Assembly: GCF_004379255.2 (NCBI RefSeq) | Contig: NC_056041.1 | Span: 20,801,559-20,865,558, forward strand | Origin: Salvia splendens | Taxonomy: Eukaryota > Streptophyta > Magnoliopsida > Lamiales > Lamiaceae | Direction of reading: 5' to 3' | DNA length: 64,000 nt | Part shown: piece after piece, positions 1-11,059 of the stretch | How positions within the stretch are numbered: position 1 is the stretch's first letter | Layout: every line of letters begins with the position of its first letter | The notes under the pieces: generated by a model | Databases searched by the model: none | Told to the model about the DNA's origin: nothing | Seen by the model: the letters and a program-made list of their open reading frames with translations, nothing else | Translations under genes and position numbers: made by a program

Positions 1-61
1 ATGTAGTCTAAGTGTTTGATTCCGTTTTTTTATCTGATAATCTCATCAATTTCTTTTGCAG

Positions 62-2779
62 CCCAAATCATCTAAATTTGGTTTTGGTGAACAATGTGCC
101 ACTGTTTTTCAACATACGTGATGGCCCTTATATGCCAACACTACGACTGCTTCATCAATGTAAATATTATAATTTTAACTTCAGTTCTGCTTGATTGCAT
201 GTATATCTACCGACTGCTAAATTATCACCTCTGACTCCTGAGCACCTCTGATATACTGCATAAAGATTCCAAAATCTTAGACAATCACACTTTTTTGAGT
301 TCCAAATTCCAATCCTTTTTGATACCACCCCCAACTAAATAGTCCAGAATCTGAGCAGTTATAGATATTGACTTTATGAATATATTGTTGTTCTTCATTT
401 GGCATGTCAATGGAAGCTCTTCTTGTGGCCTAGCCATTGTAGAATAGGTGATGACCTCTTCAAGCAACTTTCATCTACGGAATTACCAGGCAGCCAAATT
501 CAAATTTGGTATTAAATCCTCGATTGTGTGTGAGGATTGGATGCTATGCTCATTGCTCAATAACCCCCTATTTTAAGAGATACTAGATTTTACCGGATGC
601 TTTGCAACATATCTTTCTGCCTTATTTTATTACTTGAATTGGGATAAAAGTTCAAGGAAAAAGTTTCCTCATGTAACTACAGGTGAAAACTTATTATTAT
701 CACTCACCTCACCAATTTCATGTAAATTCTGGCTATTGGATTTTAATGCACATTATATGTAACAGAGACCCATGAAAAGGGTTAGTTTTACATATAACAT
801 AGAGATTTATTGTATTTATACTCTGTATTGGCAGATCCCAACATCATGAAAAAACTGCAAGTTGATAGGGGCGCGATAAGATTTGTTCTTGCTGGTGCTA
901 ATATTATGTGCCCGGGGCTAACATCTCCTGGGGGTGTGTTGGACGATGAAGTAGAGGCAGAAACTCCAGTGGTAGGAAGTCATTGTCTGAACTTATTTGG
1001 TGCTCTATTTAGACAATTCTATTATGAGTTAACTGCTTCTATTATAATTTGCTTACGCATAGATAGTTGGGAATTGATCATTAAAACCATTCACTAAATC
1101 AAATTAGTTCTGACTAAGATTTTGGTGTGTGCTCAACCCATATGAATTATACTTTATATTTATATTTTGGATTTTAGTTATTTATAATTAGGCTAAATTA
1201 TTTATTCTTTATTTATGTCTTAATTAGGGTGTTGTAATCCATAATTAGGGCTTGTGTAGTTGATAAGTAGGATCTATTAGTTATTTTTTTTAGATCTAAC
1301 TAAAATTTTAATAAAAAATACCCCCTTCATCCCATGAAAGCATGCACACTTTACTGTCCCATAATAACGTGCACATTTCTTTCTTTCCTTTTTTGCGCAC
1401 TACACCATAAATTGTTCCATAATATGCTTACAAATTACAATTAATTTACAATCACTTTACACAACAATACTCCTAAAGTGGAATCTTTTCTCCAGAATCT
1501 CCACTCACATTATAAACAACACTAAAGTGGGATCCTTTCTCTACTAACAATACAAATAACACTAGATTTCTTAAAATATGTGCCCAAAGATGTTTGTGGG
1601 ACGGAGGGTGTAGTACAAGAGCCGAATGGTACAGACATCTGCACGGGAGCATGTTTTACTGGCTGACTGTAAATTGCTCTTCACTAAATTATTGATAGCT
1701 TATCAGGCTATAATGGCTGAAGGAAAGGAAAATGCTCTAGCTATTGGATTTACGAAGATGTCAGCAAAAGATATGTAAGTTCATATCAGAATATCTGTTG
1801 TTTGCCCTTTCATCCTTTTTTTTGGAAAATTTTAAGTTTTATCTATTTGTTTACTAATCATGCCCTTAGCTCGAAAGAAGTTTAACCTCTCAAAACCTTG
1901 TGTCTTTAATTAAAGAGGCTTCGATCTATTGACTATGTTCCCAATTCCCATACATTCTCTTTTACAAATGTTTCCCTATAACTGAACTCAATTCAAAAAA
2001 TCTAATATGTTTCATAAATGGATCTGATCCCCCATATTTCATGATCTCGCTGCCCATTTGGTTACTTGTATGTATTGACATGATTTCTGGGGAAGTCAAT
2101 TTTGGGTTGTCTCTAATCTCTATGTATGTAGTTCCATTCTGATTACTCCGATTGTAGAGTAGGTAGGTGTCTCGCTCCTTTCTGTGGGCCTGTCCTTTTA
2201 CTCTGTTATGTGGTTGAGGGTGTGCCACTTTTGGGCATACTTTATCATATACACAAAGCCTTTGATTTTTTTTGACGATATCAACAGGTTGGGGGTGTGC
2301 CTAACCCCTCTGATAAAAAAAACTCAACTATGAAGTTTGAGTTTCTCACCATTGAACCTTGCATTTTATTTTGATTTACCCTCTTTGCATGATATCACAC
2401 ATCAACTTAGTATGTTTTCTTTCATCTACTTGTTCAACTGTGCACTGGAACCTCAGTTTGAATTCAACAGATCTGTCTTGTGCATAGCATTACAGATCTG
2501 GTTTTCCTGTTATAGCTGCTCGTGAGCTTAAATTAAAAGCATTTTATTTTGCTAAAGAATACATTCATAGCTCATTACCTGCCAATGATTTTCTCGAATG
2601 CAGACGAACAATCAACAAAGGAATTGGTATTGATAACATGCATTATCTTAATGATGGACTGTGGAAGGTACTTTTTTTCTTCTTCTATTTTATCCTTACC
2701 CTCGCTTCCGTCTCTGCGAAAGAAAGAACACTCTAATATTTGTTCTTACTTGTTTCCACAGATGGAGCGTCTCGAATAA
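62..2779 (+). CDS. MCTS1: MCTS1/MCT-1-like PUA-domain translation factor, 3' part
   Basis: Spliced gene entering from the left edge. Visible exons: 62-159, 835-971, 1707-1774, 2604-2667 and 2762-2779; all borders are GT..AG and the phase is kept throughout. The translation carries the family landmarks [16 protein letters not shown], then the PUA core [20 protein letters not shown], then [15 protein letters not shown] and [16 protein letters not shown], ending MERLE-stop. Family knowledge: MCT-1 pairs with DENR in ribosome recycling and translation re-initiation, and the C-terminal PUA domain binds RNA. The N-terminal exons lie outside the window. The last exon codes for only five residues. 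The second visible intron (972-1706) holds a Stowaway-like MITE. Identity is confident from motif order; orthology was not tested. Confidence 0.93.
1321..1610. mobile_element. Stowaway-like MITE in an MCTS1 intron
   Basis: Inverted ends resemble the Stowaway consensus: the left end reads CCCCCTTCATCCCA and the right end, reverse complemented, CACCCTCCGTCCCA. TA dinucleotides flank both ends (1319-1320 and 1611-1612). The body is AT-rich, about 290 bp, with no ORF. It sits in the intron between the exons ending at 971 and starting at 1707. Confidence 0.75.
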
Positions 2780-3395
2780 GAAAAAGAATGAACAGCCGTT
2801 GATGCATCATTTAGAGACGAAGTCCAGGCTCCACTGGTTATTATTAAAAGCTGCGAAGTTTGGACATGGATGGAGATGTTGACTAGAGGAACTCAACTCT
2901 ATTTTCTGACAGTATAGATAGGTGATGAAGAAAGTGCGAGTGTTTTCCATCCTTGATAATGTGATTTTCTCATATTTGAAGCAAATATCACTCTAAACAC
3001 CATGACTTGTCGGGGTTTGTTTTTCAACTCTTGAAAATATTTCTTCTAAAACTTATTCGAAACTAAAACTGTCTTGCTTAAGGAGTTTGCATAGAATATT
3101 TATCTTCTGTCTATAGTGAATTTCATGTATTGCCAATCGGTTTCTGAGAATTATTGACAAAAAGTTTGGAAAGTTAAGATATACTGTGCTCAACCTATTA
3201 TAAAGGCAAAGTTTATTCTAGACCAGGGTCTCTCTCTTCTCCATGTAAATAAAAGAAAATGAAAAATTATTGATAATCCCTTTTTCATGTAGAGACCAAA
3301 TTTGCTATTGTTTTACCCACAAAAATCTCTTATTTTCTCTATATATAATCCTTCTTATATACGTGTAAATCACTTGAGTTAGGACACATGTAGTA

Positions 3396-3659
3396 CTCCC
3401 TCCGTCTTAGGGTAGATACTCCTTGAGACGACACAAGATTTTATGTACGCTTAGTAGTTTAAGTAGAGAAGGAAAATTTTGTTGGGTGTTATAAATTATG
3501 AAAAATTAATACAGTAAAAAAGAGAAAAGGTTGTTGGATGTTTTAAAGTAGGAGAGAGAAAATGTAGTTGAATATTTTAATTCCTAAATAAGTAAGGGGT
3601 TATCTTTGTTGGAATATATGGAAAAGGAAAGTGGGTAATCTTCGATGAGATGGAGAGAG
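3396..3659. mobile_element. Stowaway-like MITE
   Basis: The left end CTCCCTCCGTCTTA is preceded by TA. The right end GAGATGGAGAGAG is followed by TA and is the approximate inverse. About 264 bp, AT-rich, non-coding. Confidence 0.7.
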
Positions 3660-3949
3660 TATTGATGTGAATAAATTGTAATCTTGTACTACTATAGTTT
3701 TCTTGTATTATTATCTAGGATTAGTAGCTAGATTTTAGAGATTACTCCTAGTTTAATTAGGAACAGTGGCAGAACTACATGTTAAGGGGAGGGGCTTTAG
3801 CCCCTAATGCATCCAATTTTTATAAAAATTTCTACTATAAAGTTTCAAAATTTGTTCATACCTTACATATTATAATATAAAAGTCCGTATTAATAATCTA
3901 AATTACTTGAAAATTTATTTTTAAATAAAATTTTATAAATTTACTTCTT

Positions 3950-4575
3950 ACTCATATTCATTTCTGCATCGAATCCTGGTAAGGAAAGCTTGTAAATGTG
4001 AATCTTTGAATTGTTTTGAATGATTTCTATGTTTATCAATTATGGTTTGGTTTTGGTAGAGAACATAATTCGGCAATACCCTTAACTTCGATGTCTCCTT
4101 AATTTGGAGTGGGGAGCTAACATAGATTGGAAACTCTACGACTAAAACTAGAAGCCAACTTGTGTGTTGAATGTTCATAGAAGCCAACCTCAAGCTTACT
4201 ACGTGTCTTGTAGGAGTGAGAGATTGGTGAGTAAAGTCTAGGAGATGTGATCAGCTTATTTAAGGGGTAAAATTCCATTAGCAGTGATCAGCTGCGTGTG
4301 AGCATAAAAACAACATGATCCTGATAAATAATGAGAAGGAATTAAAAACGATACATATGAATAAGCGACCCGAAACAAGCTAGGAGTGGTCTTCTAGCTG
4401 TATTGTGATTTCCTTGCATTTCGCCTTATTGATTCACCCTGCACTCGTCTTCTGTTCAAAATCCAAAATCAAACAAATTTACCATTTTTTTAGTAGTTTT
4501 AGCAATTAAACCCCTACGTGTGGGATCGATACCTTTTGTACTATATTACACATTTGTGTACTTGCAAAAGTAGTA
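3950..4575. repeat. Possible decayed LTR fragment
   Basis: The stretch ends in GTGGGATCGATACC followed by a TTGTACTATATTAC-type tail and TTGTGTACTTGC. As I recall, this resembles the 3' end of LTRs in some plant Ty3/gypsy (Athila/Tat) elements. No partner LTR, PBS or coding region was found. A related GTGGGATCGAT motif occurs at about 28830. Weak call; a repeat-library search would decide it. Confidence 0.3.
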
Positions 4576-4773
4576 CTCCCTCCGTCCTACAAAATATATC
4601 ACACTTGCGGATTGTCATGAAATTTTAGGAGGTTTTGTTTTGTATGTTAAGTAAACAGAGAAAATATAATTTTTATATTAATTAAGAGATCACTTTTTTC
4701 AAAAATGTAAATGCGGCAGTTTTAACGACAAACTGAAAAGGGAAATGAAACATCTTTTGTTGGATGAAGGGAA
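4576..4773. mobile_element. Stowaway-like MITE
   Basis: Left end CTCCCTCCGTCCTAC after TA; right end TTGGATGAAGGGAA before TA. The ends are imperfect inverse copies. About 198 bp, non-coding. Confidence 0.6.
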
Positions 4774-5836
4774 TATTTTTAAGGATTTATTATTTGTTTG
4801 GTGAATATAAATTATACCTTATAAGAGGTGTTATATTGCCAACTCCCTCTTAAATTGCTAACTACAACTAAATTATAGGCATTAAATCATTAAATCAAGG
4901 TACAAGATCCTTAATCCACGAATATCAATATGATGCATAAAAAATGTCAATTAGGGGTATTAATGTCAATTAACAAAAAGTTTGTTATAACCAACATTTA
5001 AAAAATATCCCAAAACTTTAAATGATTATAACTATCTCAATTTATATTATTGTCTTACACAAAATATCATATTAAAAATAATTTTATAAGGATTCTAACG
5101 AGATCTCACTTGTATATGTTCCGATGTCAAAATTTGATTTTTTTTTTAATTTTCGTAATTTTTACGTAACAGTTAAATGTAAATGTAAGTATAAAAATAT
5201 GTCAATATAATATATATACAACGTCAATGCAAAATTGTGTTGACATATTCAAGGAATCACGTTGATATTTTCAAAATACTATATTGACATTTTCATCCAA
5301 AACCCTAATTTGGTAGTTTTTTTTTATCTTTTTTTATTTAATTAATAAAAATGAAAATTACATGTGGCAAATTTTAGACCACTAGATTTCTAAAATCCTA
5401 TGGTCTTAAATTAGTTGTAGTTAGCAACTAGAGAGTGAGTTAGCAATTGATCACTCCCAATACCATATAAATCACAACAAGTATTATCTCTTGTTGTTCA
5501 CAATGGATGATGAGAATAATATATTCTTCAACTCTGATAATTTCCATTCAATCTAAAATTACAATCATTTCTAAGATTATTTCCCTCATTTTGATAATTG
5601 CAATTGTTGTTGTTTATTTGTTTTTTTTTAAAATTTAGTTTGTTATTCTTATGTTCTATAAAATTAGGAATGACAAAATATTTTATTTAAAAATATATAA
5701 TGGTGAGTTCGATGGTTATTGATAAAACATTAATAAAAGTATGGGTGGATGAAAAGAATATTGAAAATGTGAAAGATAGAATACTTAATTAAATATTAAA
5801 AAATGTGATGGTGATTTGTTTGACCCCTAATAAATA

Positions 5837-6071
5837 CTGACCCGTCTATTATTAGGAGTCCCATTTTTTGGCGGGCTTTAAGAAAAGTGAGTGGAAAAAA
5901 ATTAATGGAACATGAGTCCCATTTGTATATATCAATTTTAAATAAAATGTGAGTGAAATGAGTAAGTGAATGTGAGATTCTAAAACTATTTATAGTAAAA
6001 ATGAAGTGAGACTCTTATTCGCAGACAGACTAAAATGAAAAAACAAGACTCTTATTCACAGACGAAGGAAG
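5837..6071. mobile_element. Stowaway-like MITE
   Basis: Left end CTGACCCGTCTATTATTAGG after TA; right end TCACAGACGAAGGAAG before TA. The internal sequence (GACTCTTATT near the right end, GAGTCCC near the left) matches the copy in the polygalacturonase intron in style, so the two may belong to one family. Confidence 0.6.
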
Positions 6072-7493
6072 TATGGAGGGGCACATGCCATATTTCATTT
6101 AGTACTATCGACTTTTTTTTTTATTTCTGATATATCTCGATTTGCCAAACTTGAAGTATCAATATGCGTTTTCGCCCAAGCCCCAATGTATAAATGGTGC
6201 ACTAATTATTGACTAAAGATATCATAACTTGTAAGACTCTTATTTCTTGTCCTCAGCTTGGGTTCAATCATATATTAGTAGTTATTTTTCCACATTGTGT
6301 GCTGAATTATGTCATAGTTATTACAATTTACTTGTAATTCTAAAAAAAATATTGACTAAACATGGTCGTTAATTGTGGACCGTTTGGCAGTTATACGCAA
6401 ATACCGGAAACTCGACCAACCTAATTTAATCATAATGCCACACTCCTAACTCTCCCTGCCAAACAACCCCTACCCCACTTAGTTCACATCAATTTAACGA
6501 CAACCTATGAAGTAATAAATAAATAATTAATTGTAAGAAAATTTAATATGCGAAGCTTAACATAGCCCCCAAAACAAAACTCGTTAAAATATTTTCGACA
6601 AAAATTGTTTTGAAATTAGTACAATTCATCTAATAAACAATTCTGTAAAAAATATATGTCACGTTGAAAAGATCCAAAATTTAATATAGAAAGTGCATTT
6701 ACTCAAGTATCCACTTCTTTGACTTGAGAAGAATGTTGACTTCCAATAACTTCAAACCTATTTTTAATCGTGCATACAAATTGGAAAAGTAGAGGTCACA
6801 CGAATTAGGTTTTATTCAAATTTTATTATTTATTGAAGTCAATATGGAATTTGATGTTTTGTCAACAAATATAATTATAAATAGGAATGTTAATTGGGCC
6901 ATCTAAGTAAATTTCAGATAAATCTTATTAAAGTTGTGGATTAATCTGGTATAGGCTAATTAAGTTGTGATATTATAGGGTTAGAAACTTTCAACTCCTA
7001 TCTTAAACGACTGAATTTTGGGCTAGCTCTTGGGACTAACATACGATTTATATAATACAAAATGATGAAAATTAGTCATATTTATAAAATAAATTATAAA
7101 TATATATTCAGAAATTTAAAATTATGTTTAAGAATTCAAAATTTTCTTATAGTAAATTTGATTTTTCAAAATCCATTTGTCTATTTTCATATCTACAAAA
7201 TCTATATATGTATATTAAATATAAAATAGAAAATAATTTTTCTGTATAATTATATATAAATGATTTGTCGAATTAGTTGTCTAACATGACCAAAAGGATA
7301 GACGACAGTTCAAGTAGGTCCAACCCACCGGGTTCCGAGTACGTCCTACTCAAGTTGTGATCTAATTAGGTGCCGGCTAACTAGGTTGTAAAATTTATCT
7401 GGCTATCAATTTTCAACCATGTCCCTATAAATTCAGAGGGCTATTTAGGTTAGTCCATATGTGTCGGGCTACATTGACATCCCTAATAATATA

Positions 7494-7705
7494 CTTCATC
7501 CGTCCCATAAAAATAGAAACGACACAGGTTTTAATGCATATTTGATAAAGTAGAAGAGAGATAGAAAGAAAAACTATTGGAGTATTTTAGTGGAAAATGG
7601 AGTTCACCTCATTAGAAAGAAATAAGTTACCAAAGTTAGAAGCAAACTATTTATATGAGACGGACCAAAATGGAAAAAGTCTCTATTTTTATAAGGTGGA
7701 TGAAG
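7494..7705. mobile_element. Stowaway-like MITE upstream of the polygalacturonase gene
   Basis: The ends are long, nearly perfect inverted repeats: CTTCATCCGTCCCATAAAAA on the left, and on the right TTTTTATAAGGTGGATGAAG. TA flanks both sides (7492-7493 and 7706-7707). About 212 bp. It lies some 600 bp before the polygalacturonase start codon, so it may sit within the distal promoter. Confidence 0.75.
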
Positions 7706-8191
7706 TATATATATTGAATATTGTAATTAGAAGATTTTTTTTGTTCTCGAAAATATGAGATACTATTAAATATTATTGGTAAAATAGATTATTAAGTATT
7801 ATCATGATTCTAAAAGGACAGGTCCAATTGTGAAATCTTTTAATTATACCACTTACTTAAATTCCATTCAACCAAATCTGAACTTACCCCTAGTCGAGAT
7901 TGTCACGCCTGAATTTAGCTTCCAACTTAATTAAAATATTACCTATTGTAAACTAAATTATACGCTTCATTATTGTTAGCAATTTTTCTTGCACCAACTT
8001 TTCACTTAAGTGGGCTTTGCCCAATTATAATATTCCTAATTGTTACATTTTCACAAACAATAGAATACATAGAAAAATTGGTAAGGAAACACAATATATT
8101 CCTCAATCTCCATAGTTGAAATATACCAATTGAAGACTCATGAAGAGTAGTCAAACCTAACCCTAAAACCAGAATATGCAAACGTGAACAT

Positions 8192-8198
8192 TATATAT
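8192..8198 (+). promoter_or_regulatory. Candidate TATA box of the polygalacturonase gene
   Basis: TATATATA-type sequence about 120 bp before the start codon. A second AT-rich candidate lies near 8264-8272. Position and composition only; no transcription start is known. Confidence 0.35.
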
Positions 8199-8314
8199 AC
8201 CAATATCTATGATGATCATGAAATAGATGCATTGTTCTCTACTTTGTTGAGAAGCTACACATACATATATAACATACATACACACTTCAAAATTGTCTCC
8301 ATTTTTAGGAGGAG

Positions 8315-10750
8315 ATGAGGCCAACAACTAGTTATGTTGTTACAACCTTTTTAATAATTTTGATTTGTTGTTCCTCCTCATGTCTTGCCAAAAAACATTC
8401 CCATCACCACAAAACAAAACATGCTAAGAAACCGGCACCTCCAACAGCTCAAAAACAAGTCTTGGATGTTGAAGTTTTTGGAGCTAAAGCTGATGGAAAA
8501 TCAGACAATTCTCAGGTATATATATATATATGCTTACATACATTATGAATTATAGTACATTATAATATTGATATGGTTTATGTTGTTTTTGAAGGCATTC
8601 AAGAAAGCTTGGGACAAAGCTTGTAATTCTTTGGAATCAATCAAAATTTTGGTGCCGAAAGGCAAAGTTTACTATGTTAAACACGTCGATTTTACAGGTC
8701 CATGTCACTCTGGTATTTCGATGGAGGTACGTTTATAGACTTGCACTACTTTGAAATAAATAAGGATAATTAAACATTTTGGTACAAATAATTAAGAATT
8801 TTTTTTGTAGATCCAAGGAACAATCAAGTCTTTTGCTAAGATGTATGATACCCCTAAAAGACTTTGGATTAAGTTTGAAGATGTAAGAAACATGGAAATT
8901 TTTGGTGGTGGAACAATTGATGGTAGTGGTGAAGTATGGTGGAAGAATTCTTGCAAAATCAAGAAGACTAAGGTATGCAATAAAAAATAATTACACATAA
9001 TAGTATTTCCTTTATAGTTATTCTTTTGTTGTCTTATTATATTGACAATATTTGTGTTGTTTGTGACTTGTAGCCTTGTCAAAGCCAAAGTGCACCAACA
9101 GTAAGTTTCTTGAAAGTCTTTTTGAATTTATCAAAATTTGGAGTTGAAAAATGAAAATCCAATTGATGTTTTGCTTGTGATGCAGGCTTTAACCTTCAGA
9201 AACTGCTCAAATCTAACACTAAGCAACTTGAGGCTTCTCAATGCACAGCAGATGCATGTGAATTTCCAGGACTGCAACGACGTCGAAGCTTCGAAACTTG
9301 TAGTGGAAGCACCAGAGGAGAGCCCCAACACAGATGGGATTCATGTCACAAGAACTTCCAACATTAAAATTTTAGATTCTCAGATTAGAACAGGTGATTT
9401 GCACATCAGTTAGATTATGGTTGTGACATATATTTTCTTAAATAATGTGATTAATTACTGGTTTTTACTGGTTTCAATTAGGTGATGATTGTATTTCCAT
9501 AGTGAATGGGTCAAGAAATGTTGATGTGAGAAACATAGCTTGTGGACCAGGCCATGGCATCAGGTGATTAATTATAATATATTTGCCTTTGTTTTGTTTA
9601 TAATTCACAAACCATTAGTTGTAACACAAGAATTATTTTCATAGCTAAAAAGGCCAAAACTACTGATTTTGCAGCATTGGAAGCTTAGGTGAAGACAACA
9701 CAGAAAATTACGTTTCAAATATATATGTGAAAGGGGCAACATTTACCGGAACGACAAATGGTGCCCGAATAAAGACTTGGCAGGTAAATTAAATTCCCTA
9801 ACCCTAAATATTGCATGGAAATTAATAATTTCTCGAAATTTTCTGTCGGCGGGTAGCATCATTAAATTCTTGAAATTCAATTTATATCAGAAAACCCATT
9901 TTTCTGTAGTTTAAATGTACAATTTCTATTTATGATTACCATCTCAGTTTGTCAATATGAAATATACATATAGATACAATGTTCTTGACTTTAAGAACTA
10001 CTCTCTCCATCCCACAATAGGAGTCACTCTTATTGTGGGCACGAGTTTTAAGAAATGTAAAGAATAGTGGCTTGGAAAAGTTAGTAGAATATGAGACCTA
10101 TTTTTTACATTAATTTTATAATAAAATGTTAGTAAAGTGACTTAGTGGAAATGAAGTGTGACTCTTATTGTGGGACGGACTAAAATGGCAAAGTGTGACT
10201 CGTACGGAGGAAGTATCAAGTTAGATGAGTTAACTAGTAAAATATGGAGTATATTTAATGTTATACTAATTTATTTATTTGCAGGGAGGCAGTGGAATTG
10301 CAAGGAATATAGTGTTTGAAGACATATTGATGAGGAATGTGCACAACCCCATAATCATAAATCAGTACTACTGTGATAAAAATAAAAAATGTGATAAAGA
10401 GGTAGTACATTTAATTAACTACACTATCTATCACCACCATTTTCCACTACCATAATGTTTATTTTATGATTTGTAACACATATTTAAATTCTGATATTTA
10501 TGAAAATGATATGCAGAAATCAGCAGTTCAAGTAGAGAATGTAGTATACAGGAATATCATAGGAACAAGTGCTTCAAAGGTGGCAATAAATTTGAACTGC
10601 AGTGAATCAGTTCCATGTAAAAACGTGGTGCTACAAAATGTGATGTTAACTGCTCAACAAAAAGGAGAAAAAGTTGAAGCTTCTTGCAACCATCTTGCCG
10701 TGCAAACCACCAAGCTCAATTCACTCCCAAGTTGCTCCCTCAACGACTAA
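8315..10750 (+). CDS. Polygalacturonase (glycoside hydrolase family 28), QRT2/ADPG type
   Basis: Nine exons: 8315-8515, 8595-8726, 8811-8972, 9074-9100, 9186-9393, 9482-9563, 9675-9783, 10285-10401 and 10517-10750. They sum to 1272 nt (423 residues) with consistent phase. An N-terminal hydrophobic segment (SYVVTTFLIILICCSSSCLA) is a clear signal peptide, followed by a basic His/Lys-rich stretch. All four GH28 catalytic motifs are present: SPNTDGIH, GDDCIS, GPGHGISIGSLG and ARIKTWQGGSG. It therefore looks active, hydrolysing alpha-1,4-galacturonan in cell-wall pectin. QRT2 and ADPG enzymes of Arabidopsis act in pollen tetrad separation, anther dehiscence and organ abscission; membership of that clade is inferred from overall sequence character. 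Intron 7 contains a MITE. Confidence 0.94.
10002..10213. mobile_element. Stowaway-like MITE in polygalacturonase intron 7
   Basis: Left end CTCTCTCCATCCCACAATAG after TA; right end CGTACGGAGGAAG before TA (10214-10215). The internal GAGTCACTCTTATTGTGGG near the left end is mirrored by GACTCTTATTGTGGGACGG towards the right. About 212 bp, wholly inside the intron. Confidence 0.72.
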
Positions 10751-11059
10751 ATTCATCTACGGCACTCTATCTCATCTCGTGTTTCATTTCATCAGACTAT
10801 GTCATCACCAACCCCGAGCCTTAGAAGGCTACACGGAGAGTTGCAGTTTTCTTGCCTAGATAGTTTTGTTCATTATACTTCCCTTATCTTAGGATACGAT
10901 TAGTCATAGTTTTATTTCTGTAATTCCGATTATTAGAACCTATCAATAAATTGGATACACAAATTTTGAAATAGTCTCATAAAAAGAAAGGTTGCAGCAC
11001 ATGCGATTTTATCCATGTCATCATATATACATAGCAGCGACTCGATATTATCAAAAGTA
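10751..11059. other. Short gap between convergent genes
   Basis: About 310 bp between the polygalacturonase stop codon and the stop codon of the minus-strand gene. It should hold both 3' UTRs. AATAAATT near 10945 could serve as a plus-strand polyadenylation signal. No other feature seen. Confidence 0.6.

Larger units (their letters stand above)
2780..8314. other. Intergenic region between MCTS1 and the polygalacturonase gene
   Basis: About 5.5 kb of AT-rich DNA without a convincing gene. It starts with the MCTS1 3' UTR. It holds four Stowaway-like MITEs and a stretch (about 3950-4575) that looks like a decayed LTR, listed separately. The last few hundred bases form the polygalacturonase promoter and 5' UTR. 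An 81-codon minus-strand ORF at 3948-4193 lies in the LTR-like stretch and looks non-coding. Confidence 0.7.

Noticed and set aside
3765..3945. AGTGGCAGAACTACATGTTAAGGGG-like start of a dispersed hAT-type repeat
   Set aside because: Only one end recognised; no matching inverted end or target duplication found.
3948..4193. 81-codon minus-strand ORF
   Set aside because: No domain, AT-rich repeat-like setting, no splice or promoter support.
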